A DNA stretch of 64,000 nt. It comes from Pararge aegeria. Taxonomy: Eukaryota; Arthropoda; Insecta; Lepidoptera; Nymphalidae. A program made the position numbers and the translations under genes. This document shows positions 44,926 through 55,330 of this stretch, one piece after another. The notes under the pieces were generated by a model that saw nothing but the letters and a program-made list of their open reading frames with translations, was not told the DNA's origin and ran no database searches. The number at the start of each line of letters is the position of its first letter. Within the stretch, counting starts at the first letter, position 1. The stretch is from assembly GCF_905163445.1 (NCBI RefSeq), contig NC_053195.1, positions 7,306,501 to 7,370,500 on the forward strand, read 5' to 3'.

Positions 44926-44999
44926 ACTACGTAACTTTATAAGATGGTTCAAATTTGTATGTATTGTTCAACTGACTTCAGCTGAGCTAGCCGAGCGAT

Positions 45000-45410
45000 A
45001 TATTATGAAAATTAAGCTTAATTTGCTATACTCCGCGAACAGCAGGAGAATCTGTATGGTGTAATTTATAATTAGTAATATACCCTCTACGCACGTTTCG
45101 CTCCGAAACCGGAGCATCCTCAAGAGATGTTGACTTTAAGTCAACTTAACAAACAATTATTCATTACCTACCTAACTATACCTATTACTTAATTTAACAA
45201 TTATTCTACTGAGTATGCTCAGGTTTCGGAGCGAAAGGTGCGTAGAGGGTACATTGCAGAGGATCTGTTTGGTGTGGAGTATGCATATTGAAGTAATTAT
45301 AAATAACACCATACATATTCTCCTGCTGTTCGCGGAGTATAGCAAATGAAGCTTAATTTTCATAATATATTATGGATTTCCGCAAAGTAACGCCTGCTTC
45401 AATCCAATAT
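45000..45410 (+). mobile_element. Family F hairpin element, copy F3 (best preserved)
   Basis: It is flanked by CTAGCCGAGCGAT (44987-44999) and CTAGCTGAGCGAT (45411-45423), a 13-bp duplication with one mismatch. The 5' arm (about 45006-45120) and 3' arm (about 45213-45366) are near-complementary: 'tgctatactccgcgaacagc', 'accctctacgcacgtttcgc' and 'ccgaaaccggagcat' on one side, complements on the other. The 5' arm lacks about 38 nt present in the 3' arm. A one-sided tail follows (45373-45410: 'ggatttccgcaaagtaacgc', 'ctgcttcaatccaatat'). It is non-coding. Confidence 0.82.
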
Positions 45411-45730
45411 CTAGCTGAGCGATGATAACCTAGTGGGTAAGGCATCGACTTCTCTTTCGGGGAAACACAGCTGGAGCCCCAGCACGCATCGCTAACTTTT
45501 CGGAGTTATGTGCGTTTTTAATTTAAGCAATTAAATATTACTTGCTTTAACGGTGAAGGAAAACATCGTGAGGAAACCTGCACGCCTAAGAGTTCTCCAT
45601 AATGTTCTCTAGGGCGTGTGAAGTCTACTAATCTGCAGTGAGCCAGCGTGGTGGACTGCCTAAGCCTTCTGTTTCTGGGAAGAGACCCGTGCCCTGTAGT
45701 GGGCCGGTAGTTGGTTGACGATGATGAACT
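45411..45730 (+). mobile_element. SINE-A, full-length copy
   Basis: The head is 'gatgataacctagtgggtaa', the linker 'cggagttatgtgcgttttta', and the body 'ggaaaacatcgtgaggaaac', 'gagccagcgtggtggactgc', 'agacccgtgccctgtagtgg', ending 'ggttgacgatgatga'. Family F copy F3 lies immediately 5'. Confidence 0.88.
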
Positions 45731-46224
45731 TCAACCGTGTGAAACAAAGTAAATAGTTTTTATTTTTTATTTTGAATTCGGAATATTCGAATTCGAATTT
45801 GAATCGGTTATCCAAAGTAGGTACGTTAAAATTACGAAATCAAAATTAAAAGCATCCACCATGTCGCTTAGATTTGAATTTAATTAAATATTCTGTCTCT
45901 TGCGTTTATTTATTCGCTAATGTACATCCGATGTATTTGCGATACGAATGCTAATCAATTTCTTGCTATATTTTTCACATATATTGTATTCGTACATTAT
46001 CTTTATGGATACGTGACTGTTTTGTATTATTTTCTTTTAAATTAACTACTCTATTTTGTCTTTCAAAACTGTGATTTACTTATTTAGTTCTAGTAGTAGG
46101 TTTTTGGTCAGTATCAATTATATTAGTTGTGCAGGATGGTCGTTTACTATGTTACTTCTAAATTTGAAGTAAAAAAATAATAGTAACTCAATAAATCTTC
46201 TCCTCAATAAATTTGTTATCTGTA
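45731..46224. other. Unassigned AT-rich stretch
   Basis: No feature was recognised. Confidence 0.3.
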
Positions 46225-46749
46225 TCTATACTAATATTCTAAAGAGGAATATTTTTTTAATTGATACAATCGATAATCCTTGAAACGACTTAATTTGTTT
46301 TAATAATTCTTTCACGATCACAAATGTATTTTATCTATCAGTAACATAATAAGATTCCAGCCTAAAATAATGGTATTTATAAACCAAACGAAGAAACTCG
46401 GTAATCTACTTTATCCGCGTGCGCTATCTAAATGGCCACTCATACAGAGAGTTCTACAAAAATACTGGTCTTAAAAAGACTAAAAGAAGTCCGAGAACTA
46501 TAAACCTATCTCTTAACCACAATAACGGAAATAATAATTGTAAGGGAAAATATGATTACCCATAGTCATTTAGAGACGGAAAATATTATTGCTTTAAAAA
46601 AAAAACAGTTTACTATCAAGACAATTATAATAAGTTTAGATAAACCTGTACATGTTAATTGGTCGCATAGTTTGAGAGATTATATAAAAATAATAGTAGG
46701 GGAAGTTACGCGTTTAGTTAACACGGGCAAAACCGCTGGGTAAAGCTAG
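46225..46749 (+). mobile_element. Non-autonomous Helitron-like element, 525 bp
   Basis: It starts TC (46225) after A with 'tctatactaatattctaaag' and ends CTAG (46746-46749) before T, preceded by 'acgggcaaaaccgctgggta', a weakened hairpin. The 63-codon frame at 46552-46743 inside it has no known domain. Confidence 0.62.
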
Positions 46750-47351
46750 TATAATATGCATGCTTATTTCGCATTAAGGCCGCCAGTGATGTTTTCACGT
46801 CTCACAACTTATGAACTATACCTACATACAATATTAAACTAACTCGAGCTTAGTACGGAAGCTTAACTCACCATTATGTATAGACATAAGAGCATAGAAC
46901 AAAAAGCTGGCAAAATGTCAGCAGATATGCGGCGTAGGCAGCGTACCGAATCGGAACGACAGCCGGGGAAAGTCCCACACTGATTTATAGCTCTGATCAC
47001 TTATTTGATCACTTTATGATGGCGAAAAGTGCCAGGAAAGCTCATAAGGTACGCAAATCGCGAATTAAGCCACTCATAACGGGCAGTTATGTATGCGTGA
47101 CCAACTGTACAGTACTTGTGAAGTGCATCTTCATAACGGTAGAGAAATCATCTAACCACCGTGATGTGAGGACAATGAGGAAAACGTAGTTGAAAGGTAG
47201 ATGACTTTTTAATTTGTCGCGCAAATATTATAATGGTGTATCGTGTATGCTAATAGCCAGTCGGTAGTGTGAAAACTTAGTGTTAATATTAAACGTTTAA
47301 GTTATTAAAAAGTAATAGTAAATCTTAGGTAAGTTTAAATCATTTTATCGG
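46750..47351. other. Unassigned stretch
   Basis: No gene or repeat was recognised. Confidence 0.3.
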
Positions 47352-47470
47352 CCCACCGGCCCACTTCAGCGCACGGGTCTCCTCCCACAATGAGGAGGGT
47401 TTAAGGCCGAATCCACCACCCTGGCCCAGTGCGGATTGGTGGACTCCACACTTTTGAATGACATTATGTA
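47352..47470 (-). mobile_element. SINE-A fragment
   Basis: 'ggcccacttcagcgcacggg', 'tctcctcccacaatgagga', 'cagtgcggattggtggactc' and 'cacacttttgaatgacatta' match the SINE-A body in reverse. Confidence 0.8.
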
Positions 47471-47474
47471 TTTT

Positions 47475-47735
47475 TAGTTAAGAACCTGGTGCAGTGACTT
47501 TATAGCTGAGAGGTCTATCCACGGCAATTTGGGAATTTATGTTTTCTGAATTAGGTACGGTCGGGAGAATTTTGCTGTGGCTAGTTTACCTATTAAAGAA
47601 GACGTTTCGTTACAATGCTGAGTATTAACCGTTTGGAAATATGGGCTTAAAATAACTACCATATACCACTAACAGAGATCATTACTTGCCACAAGGTGAG
47701 TTTGCCAGCGAGGGCTAACAGTAGAACATAAAAAA
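47475..47735 (+). mobile_element. SINE-B, decayed
   Basis: 'ggtctatccacggcaatttg', 'ttttgctgtggctagtttac', 'gacgtttcgttacaatgct' and a tail with 'caaggtgagtttgccagcga', 'gggctaacag' follow SINE-B order with deletions. Confidence 0.65.
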
Positions 47736-47875
47736 ACAGATTGATATATTCCTGCAGGTTTTTAGTGGCAACGTTACCAAATGTAAGCCACTCAGTTCGA
47801 TTCACTATTTGAATGAAGAATGTTTTATATCATATTTTTTTTTATTAGAGTCCCACACCTATATGCACTTAGACA

Positions 47876-48031
47876 TATAAATAAATAAATGAAATAAATA
47901 TTTGACGACAATACACACATCGCCATCTAGCTCCGAAGTAAGCATAGCTTGTGTTACGGGTACTAAGATAACTGATGAATAATTTTATGAATAATATACA
48001 TATAAACAACCAGATACTGAAAAACATTCTA
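47876..48031 (-). mobile_element. SINE-D, truncated
   Basis: 'cacacatcgccatctagctc', 'agcatagcttgtgttacggg', 'tactaagataactgatgaat' and 'gatactgaaaaacatt' are present. The head is replaced by the start of the tandem array at 48034. Confidence 0.8.
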
Positions 48032-48033
48032 CT

Positions 48034-48872
48034 ACGGCCTAAACCCTTTCGTCATTCTGAGAGGATCCCCGTGCATTGTAAATGGCCAGTAATGATGAGG
48101 AGGTTGATGATGATGATTTTAAAGTGACGGTGAAGGGAAACATCGTGAGGAAACCTGCAAGTCTCAGAGTTCTCCATAATGTTCTTAAGGACGTGTGAAG
48201 TCTACAATCCGCACTTGGACAGTGTGGAGGACTGCGGTCTAAACACTTCTCATTTTTAGAGAAGCCCCGTGCCCTGTAGTTGGCCAGTTATGGGTTGATG
48301 ATGATGATGATGATGATTTGAAAGTAACGGTGAAAGGAAACATCGTGAGGAAACCTGCAAGTCTCAGAGTTCTCCATAATGTTCTTAAGGACGTGTGAAG
48401 TCTACAATCCGCACTTGGACAGTGTGGAGGACTGCGGTCTAAACACTTCTCATTTTTAGAGAAGCCCCGTGCCCTGTAGTTGGCCAGTTATGGGTTGATG
48501 ATGATGATGATGATGATTTTAAAGTAACGGTGAAAGGAAACATCGTGAGGAAACCTGCAAGTCTCAGAGTTCTCCATAATGTTCTTAAAGACGTGTGAAG
48601 TCTACAATCCGCACTTGGACAGTGTGGAGGACTGCGGTCTAAACACTTCTCATTTTTAGAGAAGCCCCGTGCCCTGTAGTTGGCCAGTTATGGGTTGATG
48701 ATGATGATGATGATTTTAAAGTAACGGTGAAAGGAATCATCGTGAGGAAACCTACAAGTCTCAGAGTTCTCCATAATGTTCTTAAGGACGTGTGAAGTCT
48801 ACAATCCACACTTGGTCAGTAGAGGAGCCCCGTACTATGGAGTGGGTCGGTAATAGTATAATGATGGTGTGG
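48034..48872 (+). repeat. Tandem array of SINE-A-derived 200-bp units
   Basis: A degenerate half unit (48034-48120) is followed by units starting at 48121, 48321, 48521 and 48718 (periods 200, 200 and 197), the last decaying after about 48840. Each unit is the SINE-A body without its head: 'cggtgaaaggaaacatcgtg', 'cgtgtgaagtctacaatccg', 'cacttggacagtgtggagga', 'gccccgtgccctgtagttgg' and (GAT)n. Units 1-3 are almost identical, while dispersed SINE-A copies differ widely, which points to recent local amplification or homogenisation. The GAT microsatellites at unit joints are the likely recombination points. Confidence 0.92.
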
Positions 48873-49264
48873 ATAATTTAATGAAAAAATATGAATCACT
48901 GAATCAATAGGTGTAACAAACCCATTGAGTTACATGACTCATTTAGGCGTAAAAATAGAATTAACATACCTATATATTTTAGCATTAGGTCCCAGCGTCA
49001 CGTTTATAATAAGAATAAGTTGATTTAAATAAAATGTCCAAATTAGCATGCAACAGGGCGCCTCGTTTCTTTCCATTGTTTTCGCTAAATGACATCAAAG
49101 TTGTGGCGGCGTAGTGTATTTAGCATGTGAAATAAAATTGTTGGCCATTCCTAGAAACGCGTTTCCTAACAGGTGCGCGGCTGTCACATCGGGTGGAGAC
49201 ATTCTTGAGTAAATTATCCTGTATCAAAGTGTCTACACACAAATAACAGGTATACCTAGCGTTT
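48873..49264. other. Unassigned stretch
   Basis: No feature was recognised. Confidence 0.3.
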
Positions 49265-49640
49265 TATACTATATCTATGTAAAGAACTCTTTTCTCGAGT
49301 TCGTATATCGAACCTTTTCTTAAAGTCACCAGTGTTTTTAACATTCATAAGTGATATAAAAAAAATATTTAAGAGTTTATTTTAAGAAGAAATTATTTGA
49401 TTTAAAGACCCGAAGTAAAGGCTTCAAATGTTGTTTTATAATAATGTTTATAATATTCCCTTCAATGGGTAGTTGAAATAAAGACGAAATTATGAAGAAA
49501 AATACAAGAAACAACATTTAAATAAACTCTTAGATATCTTTTTAAATGTCACTTATGAATGTAAAAAACTCTGGTGTCTTTAAGAAAAGGTTCGATATAC
49601 AAACTACAGCAAAGAGTTCTTTACATCTATGCATACTAAA
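49265..49640. mobile_element. Long inverted-repeat (foldback) element
   Basis: The left arm has 'atgtaaagaactcttttctc', 'gtatatcgaaccttttctta', 'aagtcaccagtgtttttaac' and 'attcataagtgatat'. Its complement is at 49500-49630 ('cacttatgaatgtaaaaaac', 'tctggtgtctttaagaaaag', 'gttcgatatac', 'aaagagttctttacat'). Arms are about 110 bp with a short AT-rich loop. No clear duplication or coding sequence is seen. It is unrelated to family F. Confidence 0.75.
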
Positions 49641-49796
49641 GCTTTGACAGAGAAGCAGTGCACCTTAAAGAGGTAGGGGTGATACGAGTATAATGTACGT
49701 ATTCAAAAGCTAACCTAACAGAGCACTGTTCTGTTTTAAAACCGCTCACCGGTTAAAAAAATACTAATTTACCTATAACAATCCAAGAACGATCTC

Positions 49797-50405
49797 AAAC
49801 TTAAGAGAGTCATTAAGGGATAAATTTAGAGAAGTTAAAATAATGACGGTGCATAGTCAGTACATATATGAAAATTTAATTTATGTCCATAAAAATAAAT
49901 AAAAATTTAAAAAGAAAATGCACTGTAACAATATAAATATTAGAAGCAAAAATAAACTCGTTGTGCAGTTTACTAGGCTACACAAAATTGCAAATTAATT
50001 CAAGGGCAATTGTATAATATTTTATAACAAATTACCAAATGAAATCTTTGAGATGTCTCTCAATAAGTTCAAAGTTTATATAAAACGTAAGCTTACAGAA
50101 AAATCCTATTATAATATTAAGGATTATTTAAACGATAAAAAGCTTGGGTGTGAATTGCTCTAGCTTCATAGCTTAATATAAATTTACTGGAAGATGGTGA
50201 TAACAAAAAATAAAGTTTGTTGTGGGCTTTTCTTAGACCAAGGCGCGTTTGGAACCCTCGTAGCTTTAGATTTAAGTTGGCGAACGAAGTTATCACCATC
50301 CCGTTACAATTATGTAAACAAATATGTATGAACGCTTCATAAGTGCCTGTGATAGGCCTACATGAATAAAGAAATTTTGAATTTGAATTCGAATTTGAAA
50401 ACAAT
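49797..50405 (+). mobile_element. CR1-group LINE, 5'-truncated relative of the 36.7-40.1 kb copy
   Basis: The coding remnant begins in the ORF2 C-terminal domain ('LRESLRDKF', 'KIMTVHSQYIYENLIYVHKN') but has several stops. The 3' UTR keeps 'gaagatggtgataac', 'tttgttgtgggcttttctta', 'cgtttggaaccctcgtagct', 'cctacatgaataaag' and a TTTGAA-type end. It is clearly older than the minus-strand copy. The minus frame at 50117-50404 is a shadow. Confidence 0.85.
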
Positions 50406-50642
50406 CGCTCTACATACCTGCATACCTTAGTGTTATTTTAAAATAGCTGTTTTAATTTGACGACAAATAAAGATTAAAATTCCGAATCAAAACGTCAACA
50501 ATATAAAATAATACTGGTTTAAGCAGTTATAGTAATCCCTGAAAAGATTAACACTTTAACATTTTTACATGTAGTCCTGTACTGCAACTGCATCATTCAG
50601 AGCTAAAAACTTAGGTAATATATCTAGTCAGGTACGTCATTT

Positions 50643-50960
50643 GTCTACAAGATTAGTTGGAACAAATCAACATGATCTAGAACTCGGTGAAATATCACGT
50701 TTGGTATAATACTTGTGGGGGAATATCATTAATCAGTTATTCAGTAGGTTGAATTTTCAGTAGGCACTTTACTATAGGTATCTATTAGATAAGGTAGTAA
50801 AAATCGTCATCAATTTGTTGACTGTATTGCTTAGAGCGAATCAACATAATCTAGAACTCCTTAAAACATCGCGCTATGTATGTGTATTACAAGGTGAATA
50901 TTATTAATCAATTATTCATGGTTTGAATTTTCAAGAGGTAAACTTTACAGTATGAAATAA
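50643..50960 (+). repeat. Two copies of a roughly 150-bp repeat
   Basis: Both copies carry 'catgatctagaactc' or 'cataatctagaactc', then 'aatatcattaatcagttatt' or the near-identical 'aatattattaatcaattatt', then 'ttgaattttca' and 'actttac'. Approximate starts are 50643 and 50803. A third copy is at 52725-52865, and the opening words recur at 50970-51010. Confidence 0.65.
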
Positions 50961-51023
50961 TATACATAGTCAAGTTTGCCCTCAATATGTTGAATAGATT
51001 AGTTGGAAAATCATCATCGTCTA

Positions 51024-51100
51024 CCTCGTTAGCTTAGAGATTAGGATTTTGAACTATAGATCGCGAGACCATAGGTTCGATCCCCGGATCAATATATTTC
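51024..51100 (+). mobile_element. tRNA-like head of a SINE (or tRNA pseudogene)
   Basis: 'cgttagcttagagattagga' resembles an A box and 'ataggttcgatccccggatc' carries a B box at tRNA-like spacing. The arms do not pair well enough for a functional tRNA, and it is followed by unrelated AT-rich sequence. Confidence 0.5.
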
Positions 51101-51233
51101 AGATTTTTCTGCAAAAAATATATCTGTATTTACCCGCCTAGACCTTGGTGCTTCATAAAACATCTTAAGCTAGTTTCAGTTACTACTAAAACGTGGTTTA
51201 CGATTATCGTTCTATTTACGAACTCTAAACCTT

Positions 51234-51920
51234 GGATAGAAGCAGGCGTTACTTTGCGGAAATCCATAATCTATCTATCTATATATTTAAAAGAGAAAGT
51301 GTGTGTATGTTCCGTATAGGCTCCGAAACGGCTGGACTGATTTCAATGAAACTTTCAGGGAATCTCCGGATTGACCTGGCGAGTAATCCTGTAAAGTTTG
51401 GTGACGATCGGAGCACTCCTATTTTTGAACTGTCAAACTGTCAAATACAGCTTTTATTTACTATGATGATATTCTATTGTTGGGTGTACATGGGTGTAGA
51501 TAATGATCTTCACCCTCTCGAGAAGAGAATAGAAGAGAATGAATACGGAGAGAAATAAATAATTTAATATATTATGAGACTTAAATTAAAAATTTAATGA
51601 TGTAAGTTTATTGTTTAAATAAAATAAAGCAAAATCTAGCCCGGCGAAGCGGGCTGGGTACGCTAGTATATTATGAAAATTAAGCTTAATTTGCTATACT
51701 CCGCGAACAGCAGGAGAATCTGTATAATCATATAGTGTGTATGAATAATCATATTCACTGTAAAGTCAACATCTCCTGAGTATGCTCCGGTTTCGGAGCG
51801 AATGGTGCGTAGAGGGTACATTGCCTAGGATCTGTTTGGTGTGGAGTATACGGATTGAAGTAATTATAAATTACACCATACAGACAGCAGCGTATAGCAA
51901 ATAAAGCTTAATTTTCATAA
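51234..51920 (-). mobile_element. Family F hairpin element, copy F4, carrying a Helitron
   Basis: It is flanked by a perfect 9-bp duplication CTAAACCTT (51225-51233 and 51921-51929). The tail lies at the left ('ggatagaagcaggcgttact', 'ttgcggaaatccataa') and is separated from the arms (from 51667) by a Helitron. Arms include 'gctatactccgcgaacagca' and 'ggtttcggagcgaatggtgc'. The left arm is shortened compared with F1 and F3. Confidence 0.8.
51270..51666 (+). mobile_element. Non-autonomous Helitron inserted in family F
   Basis: This 397-bp element has canonical ends: TC at 51270 after A, CTAG at 51663-51666 before T. A perfect hairpin AGCCCG-gcgaag-CGGGCT (about 51637-51654) ends 8 nt before CTAG. 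The interior starts 'tctatctatctatatattta' and 'agagaaagtgtgtgtatgtt', wording common to lepidopteran non-autonomous Helitrons. A frame (51232-51558) crosses its left boundary and is accidental. Excising it restores the family F sequence exactly. Confidence 0.9.
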
Positions 51921-51929
51921 CTAAACCTT

Positions 51930-52185
51930 ACTCGAAGCTGGGTATGAAACTTTGTAGACAGAAAAACACAACCCATACACTAACATTATCCATTTGAAAA
52001 TAAATCGGTCTGTAACTTTTTGACATCGCAAACCCTGAACAGATTTCCATAATAATTGGCAAGGTCGCATCTAACGGCATAACCATACTTACTAAAAATA
52101 CTCGAATGTAGTGGAGGGTAACTAGTAGTTGTTTTTCTACATCCCTATCCCTACTTCCCTATCCCTACTACCCTATCCCTACTCC
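51930..52185. other. Unassigned, with short CCCTA-type repeats at 52139-52190
   Basis: A 14-bp word 'cctatccctactt' is repeated about three times next to the Helitron-like element. It is not the insect telomere repeat TTAGG/CCTAA. Confidence 0.6.
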
Positions 52186-52612
52186 CTACTTATATTATAA
52201 ATGTCAATGTAAGTTTGTTTGTTACGCTTTCAAGCAAAAACTTCTTAACCGATCCTCATGAAACTTTGTACACATATTCTTGGAAGTGTTAGAAGTAATA
52301 TAGGATACCTATTATCCCGACATTAAGCTTGGTTCCTTTGGGAGAGGGGATGAAAATGTTTGACGATTTTACACCATAACTCCGACAAATTATAACAGAT
52401 TTAAACAATTATTTTTGTACTATAGAGGTTGTAATATGTGTTTAATTTTGCCCAAACCGTGGTCGGAGATAGAGGACAGAACTCCTCAGCGGACAGCAGC
52501 AAACCCGTCATTTGAGGCTTAGCGATACTGAATACTTTAAATTTTTTTAGAACTACAATTAAATTACGTAACGTAACAAACAAACTTACATTGACATTTA
52601 TAATATTAGTAG
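52186..52612. mobile_element. Helitron-like element with two inverted 5' ends
   Basis: The left end (52186-52226) and the right end (52572-52612, reversed) match at 40 of 41 positions. Both are the 5' end found in the 31.2-kb element ('tattataaatgtcaatgtaa', 'gtttgtttgttacg'). Interior left words ('catgaaactttgtacacata', 'gtttgacgattttacacc') also match that element. No CTAG 3' end is present on either side. Confidence 0.65.
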
Positions 52613-52724
52613 AGATACTAATTTAGTGGTGTTATTGCTAACAAATGCATGTGCAAAACAAAGTATCTATATTTATCTATCTATCTAAACACAAATCCAA
52701 AGCGGTAGTTTATTCACTAACGCA

Positions 52725-52865
52725 TCAGCTTAGTTGGAACAAATAACCATAATCTAGAACTTGCTATAATATCGTGTTAGACATATGGACGGTTATATAT
52801 CATTTATCGATTATTCACTAGCCTGAATTTTCAGTAGATAAGTAAAAGACCGGTAATTCATCAGT
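52725..52865 (+). repeat. Third copy of the 50.6-kb repeat
   Basis: 'ttagttggaacaaataacca', 'taatctagaacttgctataa', 'tcatttatcgattattcact', 'cctgaattttcagtag'. Confidence 0.65.
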
Positions 52866-54713
52866 TTTGTAGCAATATTTCTTTGTTTCCGAGCTGTTTT
52901 AGTTCTTTTTTTGATTTGAACAGTATGTATCTATTATAAATTAAGAAATTGTATGCAAGGAATAGATGGCTGGTATTAAATATAATCGTTGAACTATAAT
53001 TTAGCTGGGTTCTAAATGTCTATAGCATTGAAATCGTACACTCGTAGCTGCAATTTTCTGACGTCCGACTTGACAGTCCTTGGATGAGGAGGTGTGTATT
53101 TGCCGTCACATTATAGGTACGTTTTACAGATTAATATTTTATGGTTACATATTTTCTTTTTCTTAAAGAGAAGGCAATAAAGTTTAAACCCGAGACACGA
53201 ACTTGGCTTTACATTCAATACATAATGCACTAAGAATTGTTTTTTTAAGCATTAAACTATTTCCCCCATTACGTAATATGAAATAGTAGATATCAGTTCG
53301 TACGGAGCTAATGGTCTTTTAACACTTTACAAGCTGTGTAACTAAGTATAACTAATTTAAGATTCATAGAACTTTAACTCAAAAAAGAGAATATTGGGGG
53401 TGAAGTCACGTGGATTCTATAACATTTATATTAGCTCTAAAAATTACTAAAATAAAACGACTCTTTTCATTAAATTTACTAAAGTAATAATTAATATGGT
53501 TTAAACGTTGACGGATTTTATTATTTGGGGGATTTTAGAATATTAGTTTCTGTTTTGAATATTTATTGAGATAATATTAGGTTAAAGCTACGTTATTAAA
53601 ATAATATATATACCTTCCTTATACTAAAAGACATCAGGGAAGGGTACATGAAACAAAAGATAAACATAAATGTAAATAAGTTGGATTAATTAATTAATTA
53701 GTACATAAGAAAATAATTTAATAGAGCTAAATGGTTCGATGGATATTATATTATGTAATAATATAGCATCATTTAAAACTTCTATATAAATGTAATATAT
53801 GAAGAAATATATGATAAACTAAGAAGTAGTAAAGATACAAAATTTAAAAAATATAAAAAAATTGAAAGTTGCGTTTAAGTATTTAGGGAAAGGCCGAAAT
53901 CGTTGTTACACGGTTTATTTATGGGTTTTTTTACAATATAAATACTAAGTAAAAAATGTCCCAAATTTTTAAAGTTGTTTGTTGTATTTGCAATTTTTTC
54001 AAGAGTATACGAAGATCTTCTGCGGTATAAGAAAGTATAAAAAAAGCATGATCATTATGGGTAACTTCGTTTTAGTTGATCCGTACTTCTCTCGACCGTT
54101 TACAGTTAAACGGCCCGTTAAACAGTATAGTTTATTCATAAGTTTAGACAAAGGCTGTATGTCAAGTGAATCTCAAGGTCTTAAGCTAATCCAAGTACGG
54201 AATAGATACAACCGAAGGTTTCACAAAATACCACCTGATTATTATTTATCGAAACGACACGAGGACGTCACGTCGTATACAATGAAAAAAACATGGAAAA
54301 CAGTAAAAAACCAGGGTGATATTAAAATAAACTAGATATGCGTTATATCGAATCGCCATTGGGTGCTAGTAGGGTGTCCACCTTTCAACCAGGACACAGA
54401 CCTTCGGACGTAACAAGGATTTGTCACATAGATAAATAAAAAAATGAAGTGGACTCAATTACTGACATGTCGATTTTTTTTGTTTTTTTTTGCGCTTTAC
54501 TATCTAGCATAGGAACACTTTAAAACTAATACTTACGTTTAACGTTTAACGTTTACCTACGCTTACTTAGCTGTTATTGTTAATAATGCTGGTTGTATAT
54601 TTATTTTACAAAATAAAATATAAAATACATATTTTATATATCTACCTTTAATTTCAAAAAAAATTATCATTAATTTCACCATCAGAATTATAAATTGATT
54701 AACTTATTATCAA
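52866..54713. other. Unassigned AT-rich stretch
   Basis: No repeat recognised. The plus frame at 53979-54335 (118 codons) is basic and lysine-rich with no domain I recognise. No ATG context, splice signal or second copy supports it. Confidence 0.3.
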
Positions 54714-54845
54714 CTAGCTATTGTCCTGTCCGTTTTCACGGGTTAAAAAGTATCCTATGTCCATATCCTATCACAAAATAAATTTCATCAAACTTAGGTA
54801 ACAAACAAATAAACATACACATTCGCAGTTATTTTATTAGTATGA
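54714..54845 (-). mobile_element. Short Helitron-like element, 3' end intact
   Basis: Read on the minus strand it ends in CTAG (54714-54717) followed by T. A perfect hairpin CCGT-GAAA-ACGG lies about 11 nt before CTAG. The other end carries 'attcatactaataaaataac'. The base before TC is T, not A, so that end is less certain. Confidence 0.6.
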
Positions 54846-55149
54846 ATTTCCTGCTGCAGCATTTTACTATTAAAGGAAAAGGTCCACCGCTACCTCTACC
54901 GCTTCAATTTTTTAATATAGATTAAGTCATCGTTGCTTATTCAGCACAATCCACTGATTACCGAGGTCCCGACTAGGCCGCACTACCCTCAACATTAAAT
55001 ACGGCGTCATGACTTTCAACTTTAAGCCTGCATTGGAGCAGCGTGAAGGAGCTCCCTCTTGCTTATGAGACAGGAGGCTTCTGCCCAGAAGTGTGATATT
55101 TAGAGGCCAATGATGATAATGCTAACTTTTAATATTAGATTATTTTTTT

Positions 55150-55330
55150 ATCGCTCTACAAATTAGCTCTTGATTGATATCTCTCTATCATGATAGGTCA
55201 TGAAGCAGCCTATTCTAAGACGGCAGCGGGCTCATCTGCTAAAGGTATGACAGTTTTATTAAACCCATACCCCCATGGCTTCTACTTGGCGGCACAGCTT
55301 CGTAAAAAATCAGATATTAAAATTTCTACT
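55150..55330 (-). mobile_element. SINE-B, 3' part
   Basis: Plus-strand words 'tagctcttgattgatatctc', 'tcatgaagcagcctattcta', 'gacggcagcgggctcatctg', 'ggtatgacagttttattaaa' and 'cccatggcttctacttggcg' are the SINE-B 3' half in reverse. The 83-codon frame 55190-55441 overlies it and is not a gene. Confidence 0.7.

Noticed and set aside
48034..48872. CRISPR-like array
   Set aside because: Units are 200 bp of nearly identical SINE sequence without spacers, in a eukaryotic context.
51232..51558. 108-codon frame as a gene
   Set aside because: It runs from the family F tail into the Helitron across a proven insertion junction.
52139..52190. Telomere-like CCCTA repeats
   Set aside because: Insect telomeres are TTAGG/CCTAA. 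This is a short 14-bp local repeat.
53979..54335. 118-codon plus-strand frame as a gene
   Set aside because: Lysine-rich AT-driven composition, no domain, no duplicate and no splice support.
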